64,000 nt of DNA from Cymbidium sinense. Its lineage: Eukaryota; Streptophyta; Magnoliopsida; Asparagales; Orchidaceae. Positions 12,171-23,362 of this stretch are shown piece by piece. Positions within the stretch are counted from its first letter, which is position 1, and each line of letters opens with the position of its first letter. The stretch lies in the NCBI GenBank assembly GCA_021442155.1, contig CM038215.1:213894982-213958981 (forward strand). The letters run 5' to 3'. The translations under genes were made by a program, and so were the position numbers. Under the pieces are notes generated by a model. The model was given only the letters and a program-made list of their open reading frames with translations, did not search any database and had not been told where the DNA came from.

Positions 12171-15100
12171 TATTGGCCTCATTTTTGGATGAGATTAACA
12201 TTATTTTTGAAATTAGTAATTAGGACACCTAATCCTAGATTATGAGCCTCCTACTTAAGCACTTAAAGTACTATACCTAGTGACCTAGTGCATCCTCCTT
12301 AGGTTAGATCTAACCTAATGGGTTTAGGTAGACTCAACTCAAATCTTAAACATGAATTAAATCAAACACATTTCACTTAAAACTTGGATTCATTTGAGCT
12401 TAAAGCAAAGTGATTAAGGTGATTAACTTAATTACCCTATATAAGCTCAAAATTTATCAAACCTAAAAAAATTTAAACAAAATCAAAATAAATCTAAATA
12501 AACAAAAAAACCAAATCAAATAAAAGAATATCAAATCTAAATCAAGGTCAAAATGGTCAACTCTTTTTCCATGGGTTTAAATTATGTGGGTCCTACCAAG
12601 TCAAAGGTCAACCCACCAAAATTTGACCAAATAAAATAATTCCAAATATTTTAAATGATAACATAAACATGGTTAAACATGAATTTAAAGAATACAAATC
12701 CAATAAGACTTTTAATTGGGCTAAATAGATCATTTGACCTAAATGAGCCTAAATGAGCCCTGTTATGTTCAAACTCAAAACAAAGCAAAATCAACTCAAT
12801 TTGATTGTCCAAAATCACTTGGAAATAGTAATCAATCATAACTCAATCCATCATTGGGTCCAATTTGACCAATTTGGTCATTTGACTCAAATGAACCCAA
12901 ACTTAACCCAATAAACCCAATTTGGGTCAAAATTGAAATCAACTAGAAATTAAATGAAATTGATCACTACAAATCATCTCACACATGTGATTGAATATGA
13001 TTAGAGTCCAAACATAATTTAATTAAGTAAAAATTGGTCATTTGACTCAATTAAATTTAACTTAACCCATTTAAGTCAAAATGGGTCAAGTTGACTCTAA
13101 ATTGAATTAAATTCTCAAGTGGCATAGGCTAATTGAATTCCTAATTATCCATTGGACAATTAATAATGATTTTAACCCAAACCTAAAACAAATCAATCAA
13201 GAGAAACATGATTAAAATATTTTAAATTAAATCAAATCAAAATGGTATAATTAAACACCAAATGAACGTAAGCTTGAATCAAACCCATCTAAACTCATTC
13301 AAACCCCATCCTAAGATGGGTTAAGGGTAATTAATAGAAAGTTTAAGCAACTAAACTAATCCTAACTAAAATTCAAAAAATAATGGAGCATGAAGCAAAA
13401 TCTAATTCCCCAATTCGTCATCCTCTTTGCTTATCCACCTCAGCACCTCTAGACAAGTGTGAGGCAGCAAAACACCCTTGGAGCTAGCATTCAAAGGAGT
13501 CAATCCCCATGGTTGACTAAGAGAAGAGGAAAAGCATTAAGAGGCTCTTGGCCTCTAGTGAAAAAATAAGGGATAGATCATCTCAGGCTAATTTGAGCAT
13601 TCCATCACCTTCCATGAGTGAAATGAAGTGGGCACCCTATCGATCACCTCACCAGAGCGAGAATGATCAACCTCGCCAGAATCTATCCATGCCTTGGTCC
13701 ATAGGTCAATCCACAAGGAGAGAATTCAATTCCTTCTTCCCACAACCTCGTGGCATCCCACCAGTGGAGATCATCACCGTCAAGGTACACCATTAACTAA
13801 CCCTCTTAAGCGTTCAATTTTAGTCCTCTTTGAAGAAAATTTGATCTCAAGGGAGATCAAGTCGTATAGATGTGATATACATGATGCCTTGATAGCTTTG
13901 GAAATGAAATCGAGCAATTTTAATGGTTGGATTGCCGGTAAACATCTCGAATTGACAGACAACTCTCAGCTTTCGCTGTCACTGAAGGAGGTGAAATCTT
14001 AGACATCTGTTCCTTCTATTTGGAATAAACGATCAAGATTTAGCTGGATAAATGGATTAAAACCCCATAAGAAACTTGTGGAATCATCCAAGTAGTTCGA
14101 TCTTCGAGTGGATAGCCCAAATCAAAACCGTGTGTGCCACCTTTTTTTTAAGGATCGACATGGATCCACATGGATGAATGCACATCACATGTAAGCGGCA
14201 CCGCGTGGCATACTTACGTGGTTAAAGATGAAAATAGAAATTTTTAATTTTAAAAATTGCAGAAAAATGGTAAAAAATTCAAATGATCATAATAAATTAA
14301 ATATAAAGCCAAAAAATCTAATTAAAAGCTCTATAGATTCACCTCAGTGAGAGGAATCCATTAAAATTAAAATTCCAAAATTTTGTGAAGTAATTTTTGA
14401 TTAATTCTGGTTTAAATAAAAATTTTCATACTTAAATTAATCCTAATGATTTGAAACATTGGGAAACTAAAATTGATGTTAAAATATACCTCAAAGAAAA
14501 TTTTCATCATTTATTTCCATAGTAATTACAAAAATAAATAAATAAATAAATAGTAATTAAAAAATTATTAAAAACCATAAAAATAACTTAAATTATCATA
14601 ACACCCCTAATAAATTCAAATACATCATTGAAACTCACGAAACTTAATAAAATACAAAATCACCCAATTTAATGATTAATTGATTTAATTAATTTAAATA
14701 ATCCACCTGAACTTAGAAAAAAATATAGTAAATCAACCAAAATTCTAAAATTTATGAATAAACCCTTTATGAAACATCTTTCAATGAGGAATTCAAGAAA
14801 AATTAAATATTTTTCATGTGATCAAGATGACATTTAAGGAAATCAAATTGGCAAAGAACCCCACTTGCCATAAATATTTCATACCTAATTGACCTCTAGA
14901 TTGGGAACTATTAAATTTCCAAGTCTCTAGGTCAATATAAGTGAAATAATAAATCAATAAATTATAACATTTTATAAAATCTATAAAATAAGTTTAAAAC
15001 ATTATAATATATATTAGAACATTTGAAGAAAACTTCCAAATAATCTGAAAGTAAAAAATACTTAATTAAACATAAACTTGTGGTTTAATATTAAGGATAA

Positions 15101-16737
15101 AATATGGAATTAAATTAAACTTCAAAGTTAATAATTCAATAATTGATCATAAACTCACTAATAAATTAAAATGTAAATTTCATTAATCTCTGAACTTATG
15201 AACCTATTAAGGTCATCTAAATCAAAAGAACAAAGTAAAGCTGAATTCAAATAAACTTAATGAGGATGAATTGATTAAACTTAAATGACATAAGCATTAA
15301 AATAAATAAGGATAAGTTAAAGAACATCTCTTCTTAGACTTCTTAGATCAAAATAGTAATCACACTAAATCAAGTAATAAGAAGAACCTTTCTAAAATAA
15401 CGAAGATATTACTTCCTTAAAAGATAATTAGAAATAATTGAATCCTTTTACTTAAACTCAAAATACATAAATGTTAAGAAAATCATAACTTGAAATAAAC
15501 AATTTTAATTAAAACTCATTAACAAATATAAGAATATTAATGAAACAAATAAATTGAAATAAAGGAAATTAAGATAAAACTTAAGCATAACAGTTAAAAA
15601 TAAAACAAATAAATTATAAAATTTAAATATAATAAAATGATGACATTTTAATATGGAAATTTAAGTTTGAATATTATGTTCATTTAAGTTAATGAACATT
15701 CATGAAATAAACATAAACATAAAAGAAATATTAAGCAACAAATCAACTTAATGTAAAACCAAAATTAAATGGATAAAAAATAAAAATGAAAGATAAATTA
15801 AAGTAAATTATAATAATATAAACATTAATATATTAATCAAACTTGAGTAATCTAAGTTAAATGAATAATACAAAAGAATTAATAAAATAAAATTATAAAA
15901 CCCAACCTATAACAACAAATGAATTAAATTTAAAGTGAAAACCAATTTAAATTAAAGTATAATAACATAAATAAACCTTAATTGAATTTAATTGATGTGA
16001 CATACTTTAAAGAAATAAAACCAAATTAAAATGTGATCAATCAAATAAAAGAAAGAACAAATGGATGTAGAGAAGAAATCAAAATAATAATGAAGACATT
16101 CAACGAATAAAACTTATATTAAATCAAATCATATAAATAAATTCAAAAAAGGATTAATAAAATACTTAAGATCTCAGTTAAACCTTTGGATTGAATCCTC
16201 ACTTTAGGGTGAAGGCTTTATTCTATTAGGATTTAAGATGCTGAATTGAATGGGTTCCACCCAAAATGGAGCTTATTGTATTTTTTATTCTTGAAAACTT
16301 AATCTCATCTTTAACATAAAATGTATCTAAAATAAAAATGAAATTATAAATCATTAAATAACTTAACTAGTAAATTAAACCAATTCTAAAATAAAAGAAG
16401 TTAAAAGAATAAAAATAATATTTTTTATAATTAGCAACATATCACGTAAGATCATAGAGTTACTAGTCTGAAGAAGGTCTTTATACCTCAAATCTCTAAT
16501 ATAACAATGAAAAATACTATGAATTGAAATTATAAAAGTTAAAAAGTCTTAAAATCAAATTAAATTAAAAATTAGAAAACTAAATTGAAACTTGAATCTA
16601 AAAAAAGGACTAGCAAAGTCTTGTCACACAAACCTAATTCCTTCACACACAAGATTATTAGGTTAGAGACCCTAAAGTTTAGGTTAGGCCAATTTGTGAT
16701 ATTCTATGATAATCTATGATGTGATGTGATGTGTGAT
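12171..16737 (+). repeat. 3' LTR of the Tat element, left part (copy A)
   Basis: It starts tattggcctcatttttgg directly after the polypurine tract. The same sequence starts copy B at 24,119 as tgttgacctc, so the original LTR began TGTTG and the G decayed to A here. Collinear similarity with copy B continues through cctattaatccaa-type AT-rich text and the segment ttccttctatttggaata (about 14,008). The LTR is broken at about 16,737 by the nested complex and resumes at 24,012. No coding sequence is recognised; short open frames at 13.5-14.0 kb are not conserved as protein in copy B. Confidence 0.75.
14813..16600 (+). other. AT-rich block present in LTR copy A, absent from copy B
   Basis: Copy B passes from cctttatgaa-like sequence (about 27,075) almost directly to ccttcacacatta (27,128). 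Copy A has about 1.8 kb of very AT-rich, A-strand-biased sequence between the equivalent points. No gene, terminal repeat or domain is visible in it. It is either an insertion in A or a deletion in B. Confidence 0.55.
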
Positions 16738-17197
16738 CGCTCAGGAAAGATACCTTCAAGGATGCGCTCCGCCATTTTTGGTGAGATGTGTAGGAGTATT
16801 TTTTTGTGAGGTGGATTGGTATATATTCAACCAGATTTCTCTTAACTTTTATGTTAAGGTTTATTTAGATCTAGGTTCTACTTCCTATGGATGCAAGCCT
16901 CCATATTTAATTACCCCCTCTTACTGTAGTAAGAGAGCACTCTCAATTAAGTTTGAAAATAAACATATCTATATGATATGTAATTGGCATCTTAGAGGTG
17001 TGTGTGGCATAGATGATTGTCTTCTAGAAAATAAAAGTGTAATCCCGATCAAGATTATATGGTTCTGTCATCGCAAGATTATGTTATTTCAGCCACCAAC
17101 ATTAGAGGGGCATCACCGTAATGTCAAGAGAATCTTATTGATAGCCATGGGTTGCCTCATTTCAGGTATCTCAAGTAGACTTAGAATTTTAATGTAA
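16733..17197 (+). other. Unrecognised 154-codon open frame
   Basis: This frame opens near the left junction of the nested complex and contains a cysteine- and aromatic-rich sequence (RCVGVFFCEVDWYIF, LRGVCGIDDCLL). I recognise no domain, signal peptide or conserved motif. It has no identified promoter, and no second copy in the window tests whether the protein is conserved. Given its place at the start of an LTR-like sequence it is more likely a chance frame than a gene. Confidence 0.2.
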
Positions 17198-17214
17198 GTG
17201 GTGTAAGAGTGTTC

Positions 17215-17700
17215 ACTTGGTGAACGGATTATAAGGTTTTTTCTTGATGAATGGGCAGATATTCACATGGTGAACCAATAGAAGGTTAGGCTTACATCCC
17301 TTTGGAATGCCAAAATTAGGGTTGTCCACATGGTGGTTGGATATGAATTTGTTTGCATGGTGAACAAATTATGTGGTGTTCGCATTACGAATGAACAGAT
17401 GTTTACATGGTGAACGTACAAAATGTTGGGCTTATGTCCCTTTGGAATGCCAAAATTAGGATTATCCACATGGTGGATGGATGTAGATTTATTCGCATGG
17501 CGAACAAATTATGTGTGTCCGTGTGACAAATGAATAGATATTCACATGGTGAATATACAAAAGATTGGGCTTACATCCCTTTGAAATACCATAATTAGAA
17601 TATTTACATGGAAAATAAATAGTAAAACTAGACTTACATCCTTTTGGATTGACATATATATGAGTTATCCACATATTGGGTAGACATAGGGTGTTTGCAT
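17215..17700 (+). repeat. Tandem repeat, ~140-bp period, about 3.3 copies
   Basis: The anchor cttacatccctttggaat recurs at 17,291, 17,431 (one base changed), 17,570 and, truncated, 17,633. Each unit also holds cacatggtgaac and catggtgaacaaattatg sub-motifs, so there is a shorter inner period. The two minus-strand open frames across this block come from the repeat itself and are not genes. It probably belongs to the LTR or leader of the nested element. Confidence 0.85.
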
Positions 17701-17754
17701 GGAAAACAAATAAGAAATTAAATTTTATTAAAAGTACATAAAAATTATCATTTT

Positions 17755-18235
17755 AGGACACAGCGCCTTAGTGCCATGGTGTTGTGATAGTAGAGCCCAT
17801 TGTTTATATGGCATGACATAGGGGCAGGTGAGCTGGAGGCTCAGCACCTCAGCACTACTTATGTAGCGCCATGTGCCAATATTATTGGTCCTTTGACTAT
17901 TTGAACAGCACTACGATGTTGCCTTGTAAAGCTATAGCGCTGGTTAAGATTCATGATAAGTATGTAGTGGGTTTTAAGGGGAAATGGAAACCTCATTTTA
18001 ATGAGTGCCATGACGCTGGGTTACAGTGCTGAGGCGTTGCACTCTTTTCTTGCACATCGATTACTAAATTTATTATAATTAAATCTACCATTTTAACCGC
18101 AAAGTAATTGACATAATAGGCTGACCAGCACCTCAGCACTGCATGTGGGCACCATGGCGCTGGGTCCATGTTCTACAACCCAAGAGGGTAGTTCCTTAGT
18201 GTCGGGTCTAGGTACCACGGTGTTGGCGCCTGATT
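17755..18235 (+). repeat. Cluster of GC-rich CACCATGG/GCGCTG-type motifs
   Basis: At least six degenerate copies occur, such as agcgccttagtgccatggtg (17,762), cagcacctcagcacta (17,843), gtgccatgacgctggg (about 18,004), cagcacctcagcactgc (18,127) and caccatggcgctgggt (about 18,150). The spacing is irregular, about 80-120 bp. The cluster ends just before a TATA-like site. Related motifs occur elsewhere in the window, including an unrelated gypsy LTR near 52.4-52.6 kb. Confidence 0.6.
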
Positions 18236-18245
18236 TATAAATAGA
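18234..18245 (+). promoter_or_regulatory. Candidate TATA box of the nested element
   Basis: The sequence tttataaataga lies about 100 bp upstream of the first ATG (18,343) of the Transposase_32-like fragment and just after the GC-motif cluster. Its form and place fit an LTR-type promoter. There is no transcript evidence. Confidence 0.45.
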
Positions 18246-18342
18246 GGTAAAGGTTGTTAAGGATTTTCATTCAGTGATCCCTTCTCCTAAGGATTTTCTT
18301 TCTCTTCTAGCTAGTTTTTCTTTCTATTTTCTAATATTAATT

Positions 18343-18790
18343 ATGCCTCTTAGAAGAGTAGTGGACAAGAATGGGGAATCCAATGATGCCAACCACTTTG
18401 TGAGTGTCGATGCCGAGGAGCGGTATCAACACGCTTTCTTTCATAAGCACCTGATTCCAGAAATCCAGATCGGGGGTAGTGTGGAGGGGATAATCAAGGA
18501 GCGAAGGTGGCTTAATCTAGCATATGACAATAATTCATGCATCATCTCGGAGGTGCATGAATTCTTAGGAAACATACAGAATGGCTAAGACAATAAAACA
18601 TATGTCTAGGGGAAGCTCATAAGGTATGACAGTAGTGTTATAAACACATAGTACAATCTTTCTAAAACTAAGTATGATCAATATCTCTCTTACTACAATG
18701 ACCATTCCGATTTTGATGAGATTATTCTTTTTCTTTCTAGTGAAAATGAAAAAGTGCAATGGAAACAAAAAGAGAAAAAGATTATCAACT
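18343..18790 (+). pseudogene. Fragment resembling plant Transposase_32 domain
   Basis: From ATG 18,343 the translation starts MPLRRVVDKNGESND and leads to ERRWLNLAYDNNSCIISEVHEF at about 18,500-18,570, then a stop at 18,586. The same frame continues with WGKLIRYDSSVIN and YDQYLSYYNDH. The pattern ER-x-W-L, then V-x-E-F, a V-x-G-K core and N-x-x-Y-x-L is that of the domain called putative plant transposon protein (Pfam Transposase_32), which occurs in plant LTR-element proteins. The function is unknown. It is broken by at least two stops. Confidence 0.5.
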
Positions 18791-18892
18791 TTCCTGTCAC
18801 TTGTATGATTGTTGTTGATATGTCACTCACCCCTTTTCTTCCTCTTTTTCCTCACTGATATGTCAGCACCTCTGTGTTGGAGATAGATTGAA

Positions 18893-19640
18893 GAACCAAA
18901 AGGTGAGTGCCAAGGCGCTATCTTGCAGTGCCCCAGTGTTGTGGGATATTATTTCCTCCCCAGCAAAAAATTTTCTAAGTAATTTTTCATATACAACAAG
19001 ATGACATAGCGATGTGGTGCTATGAGATTTTATTTCTTTTTTATCAAAATATTCTAAGTCATAGTCCAAGTAACATGTGGGTATATTTTCTCATAAATCA
19101 ATCATATTTTCAATCATCTTCACAAATTTAAATGAAATATATATTTAAAAGACTCCTAATAAATATACTAAAGAAAATTTTGAATAGTGTATAGTATAGT
19201 ATTTAAATGAAATATATATTTAAAGACTCTAATAAATATATATTTAAAAGACTCCTAATAAATATGATTGATTTTCTCATAAATCAATCATATTTTCAAT
19301 CATCTTCACAAATTTAAATGAAATATATATTTAAAAGACTCCTAAGTCTAAGATGGAAAGATTGAATCCACACTCCAAAAGTGAGGTCAATAGGCTCCAT
19401 GGTGCTATGATATTATTTTACTTATATTAGGATATATATAACCACTCTGATATGCAGGATGGTGGCTATGAGATTTAGTTAAAGCATTATGATGAGAGAC
19501 CAGCTCCCACCCATCACTTTCACCTCCTCTCACCACCAGAAGCCATCCTATGGTGCCACAGCGACCTCCATGGCCTTCTCCACCTCCTCCCCCATGCCCA
19601 CGTAGCGGCCACCGTGCGACTACGGTCCACCTACTCTTTT
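18893..19640 (+). repeat. Module copy A (direct), arm of a large inverted repeat
   Basis: It begins with gagtgccaaggcgctatc, passes through aatcaatcatattttcaatc and agactcctaagtctaagatg (about 19,340), and ends in a GC-rich part encoding glycine-rich sequence on the minus strand. The inverted copy C (21,362-22,018) matches it over about 640 bp, and direct copy B (20,480-21,040) over about 560 bp. Within it, ATGATTGATT and AATCAATCAT form a short perfect hairpin. The minus-strand 89-codon frame (19,405-19,674) is part of the repeat and I recognise no protein family. Confidence 0.8.
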
Positions 19641-20480
19641 GGATAAATAAACACAAACTTACTTCTCTCTTCACATGATCTTCCTTTCTCTTGTGATCAT
19701 GGTTGTAGGGTCCTCTCTAGGAAGGTATTGAAACTCTCTCTCTCTCTCTCTCTCTCATGTTTTATCTCATAATTTTCTGCTAATGTAATCAACATTTATC
19801 AAATAAATGTTGATCTTCACAAACTGATTTATTAATAAAATATTTCAACATGATAAATTTAATAGAATTTTAAAGTAAATATAATAAAAAAATTAAAATT
19901 AATATCATATACCATTATAATTTCAAAAAAATAAAAACATGAATACGAAATTAATTATTAAAATAAAAATTAATAAAATAAATTATAAAATTTAAATTGA
20001 AATAATAACTTAAACAATTTTAAAAATTACAAAACTTAAACAAAATTACAAAAATTTCAACATGTATGTCTTGGACCAAAGACATACATCGCTTACGGAT
20101 TTGAGGAGGAATTGGGCAGAGGGATTCTACTAAACTTCATTGCGATATGGCGCTATTGTAAATTCTCTTGGTTCTTGCTGCATGTTCTGTCTAGAATGAT
20201 ATTAATCTCTCATAGGCTAAGTAGTGAATGATTTTATTTATTTATTTGAATCGATGATTTCTCTCCCTTTTTTGTCTTTTTTAATGCATGCAAATATTTA
20301 TCAATGTTGATGAGCAAATAATGCAATTAATTTTTTAATAGATTAAATGACTTGAATGAACTATACAATTTGTAAATTTGAATGATTGTTTTTTCTTAAT
20401 TGTTTCTGACCTTTCAAATTTATTGTACAAACGATTATACCCCTTGATTTCATCAGAATTAATAATTTTGAGAGTTAATG
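19640..20480. other. AT-rich spacer with a CT microsatellite
   Basis: No gene is visible. A CT dinucleotide run occupies about 19,733-19,755. It follows a segment cctctctaggaaggtattg that reads like a leader, but no domain supports a gene there. Confidence 0.5.
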
Positions 20481-21040
20481 TTTCAAGATATATATTTAAA
20501 TGATATATATTTTCAATCATCTTCACAAATTTAAATGAAATATATATTTAAAAGACTCCTAATAAATATACTAAAGAAAATTTTGAATAGTGTATAGTAT
20601 AGTATTTAAATGAAATATATATTTAAAAGACTCCTAATAAATATGATTGATTTTCTCATAAATCAATCATATTTTCAATCATCTTCACAAATTTAAATGA
20701 AATATATATTTAAAAGACTCCTAAGTCTAAGATGGGAAGATTGAATCCACACTCCAAAAGTGAGGTCAATAGGCTCCATGGTGCTATGATATTATTTTAC
20801 TTATATTAGGATATAACGCCACTACGTTGATGATATGGCATCGTGGTGCTATGAGATTTAGTTAAAGCATTATGATGAGAGACCTCGAGCTCCACAGTCA
20901 TCACTTTCACCTCCTACCACTCCAAGCCATCTATATGGTCGCCACACGACCTCCGGCCTTGCCACCTCCTCCTCAGCCATACCCACTAGCAGTACACATA
21001 CCCATCGCTAGGTAGCTATGGTCCACCTACTCTTTTGGAT
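20480..21040 (+). repeat. Module copy B (direct)
   Basis: This is a near-identical copy of 19,095-19,640, including agtgtatagtatagtattt, ctcctaagtctaagatggg and ggtccacctactcttttgga. It has one AT-rich unit fewer than copy A. It carries the segment ggatataacgccactacg, which copy A lacks but copies C and E keep, so B is closer to C and E than to A. Confidence 0.82.
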
Positions 21041-21119
21041 AAACTAAATAAATCTTATTCATTTAAGGGGGAGATAATCAAGAAAATCTTTAAGAATCTC
21101 TTAAAAAAACTTGACTTTT

Positions 21120-21360
21120 AGCTACCCGAGCCTAGAAGGCCAGAGGAAGTAGGCAAGAGCAATGATCCTAACCTTTACCCCTACCACCGCATGCTAGGCC
21201 CTTTGAAAGACTGCTTTATATTCAAGGACTGGCTTGAGCATAGCTACAAGATAGGCGCCATAGTTATCCCAAAGGAATACCTTGTGGAACAACCATCCAG
21301 TTTCATTAGGGTAATCCTTAGGGATACCTGTGATCCTTCCAAAACCAAAGAAGGTTGGGA
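21120..21360 (+). pseudogene. Tat gag C-terminal fragment, joined to module copy C
   Basis: The open frame 21,191-21,502 begins with gag-like sequence (YPYHRMLGPLKD, FKDWLEHSYKIG, VIPKEYLVEQPSSFIRVIL) that matches 6,022-6,228 of the first element, and is better preserved there. From about 21,362 the frame runs into module C in inverted orientation, so its last 45 codons are not gag. It is a remnant of a second Tat element. Confidence 0.75.
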
Positions 21361-21361
21361 T

Positions 21362-22018
21362 ATCTCCTATAGGATGGCTTCGGTGGTGGTAGAGGAGGTG
21401 AAAGTGATGGCTGTGGAGCTCGAGGTCTCTCATCATAATGCTTTAACTAAATCTCATAGCACCACGATGCCATATCATCAGCGTAGTGGCATTATATTCT
21501 AATATAAGTAAAATAATATCACCATGGAGCCTATTGACCTCACTTTGAGCGATTCAATCTTCCCATCTTAGACTTAGGTGTCTTTTAAATATATATTTCA
21601 TTTAAATTTGTGAAGATGATTGAAAATATGATTGATTTATGAGAAAATCAATCATATTTATTAGGAGTCTTTTAAATATATATTTATTAGGAGTCTTTTA
21701 AATATATATTTCATTTAAATACTATACTATACACTATTCAAAATTTTCTTTAGTATATTTATTAGGAGTCTTTTAAATATATATTTCATTTAAATTTGTG
21801 AAGATGATTAAAAATATGATTGATTTATGAGAAAATATACCCACATGTTACTTGGACTATGACTTAGAATATTTTGATAAAAAAGAAATAAAATCTCATA
21901 GCACCATATCGCTATGGCATCTTGTTGTATATGAAAAATTACTTAGAAAATTTTTTGCTGGGGAGGAAATAATATCCCACAGCACTGGGGCACTGCAAGA
22001 TAGCACCTTGGCACTCAC
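21362..22018 (-). repeat. Module copy C (inverted)
   Basis: This is the reverse complement of copies A and B. It runs from ggcttcggtggtggtagagg through gactatgacttagaatattt to gcaagatagcaccttggcac. With copy A it forms an inverted repeat with arms of about 640 bp and a spacer of about 1.7 kb that contains copy B. Transcription through it would give a long double-stranded hairpin. Confidence 0.82.
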
Positions 22019-22019
22019 C

Positions 22020-22560
22020 AAGCCAAAGTTTATTATAATGTCCTAGCTCACCTAAGTTAAGCATATATGATGCCCTTGTCTTATTCAAAGGGATGAGGGA
22101 ATCTCTAATCAAGGCCTTACTTGATCTAGAGATATGCAGCTTCAGTGACCAACTAAGAGGAGGCATGCCACTCAAAGGACATCTTAGGAGTTACATTCAG
22201 CGATGAAGACTTACTTTTTGGGACGACTAAGCACAACCGCCTCTTTACATTATAGTGGATGATAGCAGATACAGGCTATCCAGAGTTCTGGTTGACCCAA
22301 GTGTACCAGTCAACATTATGACTCTAAGAACCCTTGCCTACTTGAGGATCGACATCTCCAAACTCCAAAAATAAACGATGATGTTGAGAGGATTCAATGA
22401 ACAAGGTGAGAGGGCCTTGTATTATTTATTTTTGGATGTATGGGGCAGGGGGGAGGGGGGACTTTTTGAGGTGATCGGGTACAACATTGAGGTATGATGT
22501 ACTATCTCGAAAGATATAGGCATCACCCTATAATGGACCTGATCACATAATAATGACTCC
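22020..22560 (+). pseudogene. Tat protease-region fragment
   Basis: It is in the same orientation as the first Tat element and collinear with 6,940-7,310 there. Readable parts are LFKGMRESLIKALLDLE, DDSRYRLSRVLVDPSVPVNI and LRTLAYLRIDISKLQK, followed by MLRGFNEQGERAL. The active-site line LVDP-SV differs from LVDPGSS. Stops and frame changes interrupt it. A G-run (gggggagggggg) at about 22,447-22,460 follows, outside any domain. The fragment belongs to the same decayed element as 21,120-21,360. Confidence 0.75.
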
Positions 22561-22584
22561 TAAGGCATGATGGGTTTTAGGGTT

Positions 22585-22925
22585 TGATTTAGTTTTGATT
22601 TAGTTTTGATGATTTAAATATATATTTCATTTAAATTTGTGAAGATGATTGAAAATATGATTGATTTATGAGAAAATCAAATGGTTTTGACTTGATTTGG
22701 ATTAAGATTTGGCTAAGTTCAAGAGATAGGTCATATGGCTTAGGAAGGGTTTTGATTTAATTTTATTTAGCTTGATTTAGTTTTGATTATTTGAATATAG
22801 ATTTGATTTATATTTAGGAAGATGATTGAAGATATAAATTGATTATTACAAAATCAATTCATTTTGGATTGATTTGAATTAAAATTTGGCTGAGTCCATA
22901 GCATAGGTCATGTGGCTTAGGAACG
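22585..22925 (+). repeat. Two-copy tandem repeat, 177-bp period
   Basis: tagttttgat occurs at 22,601 and 22,778, and aggtcatatggcttaggaa recurs as aggtcatgtggcttaggaa. The first unit contains about 75 bp (22,606-22,680) that is nearly identical to the AT-rich part of module C; the second unit has the diverged form. This suggests the AT-rich part of the module came from this kind of sequence. Confidence 0.72.
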
Positions 22926-23187
22926 ATTTCAAGTTTGGATTAGATCATGGGCTTCAATCATTTAGTTTTGGAATTTGGGTTTGGAGTTGGATTTGAATTT
23001 AATGTTTGAATTGAACTTTAGGTTTGGTTTGAGAAGGTGAACATGGATTGGATTTGGGTTGTAGGGTAGGTGGATTATCTTAATCCTTAAGGAATAACCT
23101 AATCCTATAGTTAACCCTTCTAAGTATTTAGGCTTAGGTTAAGTGTTTACCTAATTATTAGAAGTGTCTTATGACTAAGGAAGTCTT

Positions 23188-23362
23188 AGTGTCTAAAAGA
23201 CTCATAAGTCTAAGATGGGAAGATTGAATTCACCTCCAAAAGTGAGGTCAATAGGCTCCATGGTGTTATGATATTATTTTACTTATATTAGGATATAACG
23301 CCACTACGCTGATGATATGGCATCGTGGTGCTATGAGATTTAGTTAAAGCATTATGATGCTA
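23188..23362 (+). repeat. Module copy E (direct, partial)
   Basis: It contains ctaagatgggaagattgaat, gaggtcaataggctccatgg and ggatataacgccactacg, then tttagttaaagcattatgat, as in copy B. It then leaves the module at about 23,362. It lacks the AT-rich hairpin part and the glycine-rich part. Confidence 0.8.

Noticed and set aside
13548..14002. Frames of 82 and 102 codons in LTR copy A
   Set aside because: The collinear part of copy B (about 25.2-26.3 kb) does not keep an equivalent frame, so coding is unlikely.
14813..16600. Organelle-derived insertion
   Set aside because: The block is AT-rich but has no plastid or mitochondrial gene, tRNA or rRNA sequence that I can recognise.
17263..17674. 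Two minus-strand frames with similar sequence (HKPNILYVHHVN, CKPNLLYIHHVN)
   Set aside because: They repeat because the 140-bp tandem repeat does; there is no start context, promoter or known domain.
17215..17700. Regular repeats considered as a CRISPR array
   Set aside because: Units are 140 bp, degenerate, without unique spacers, and the context is a plant retroelement.
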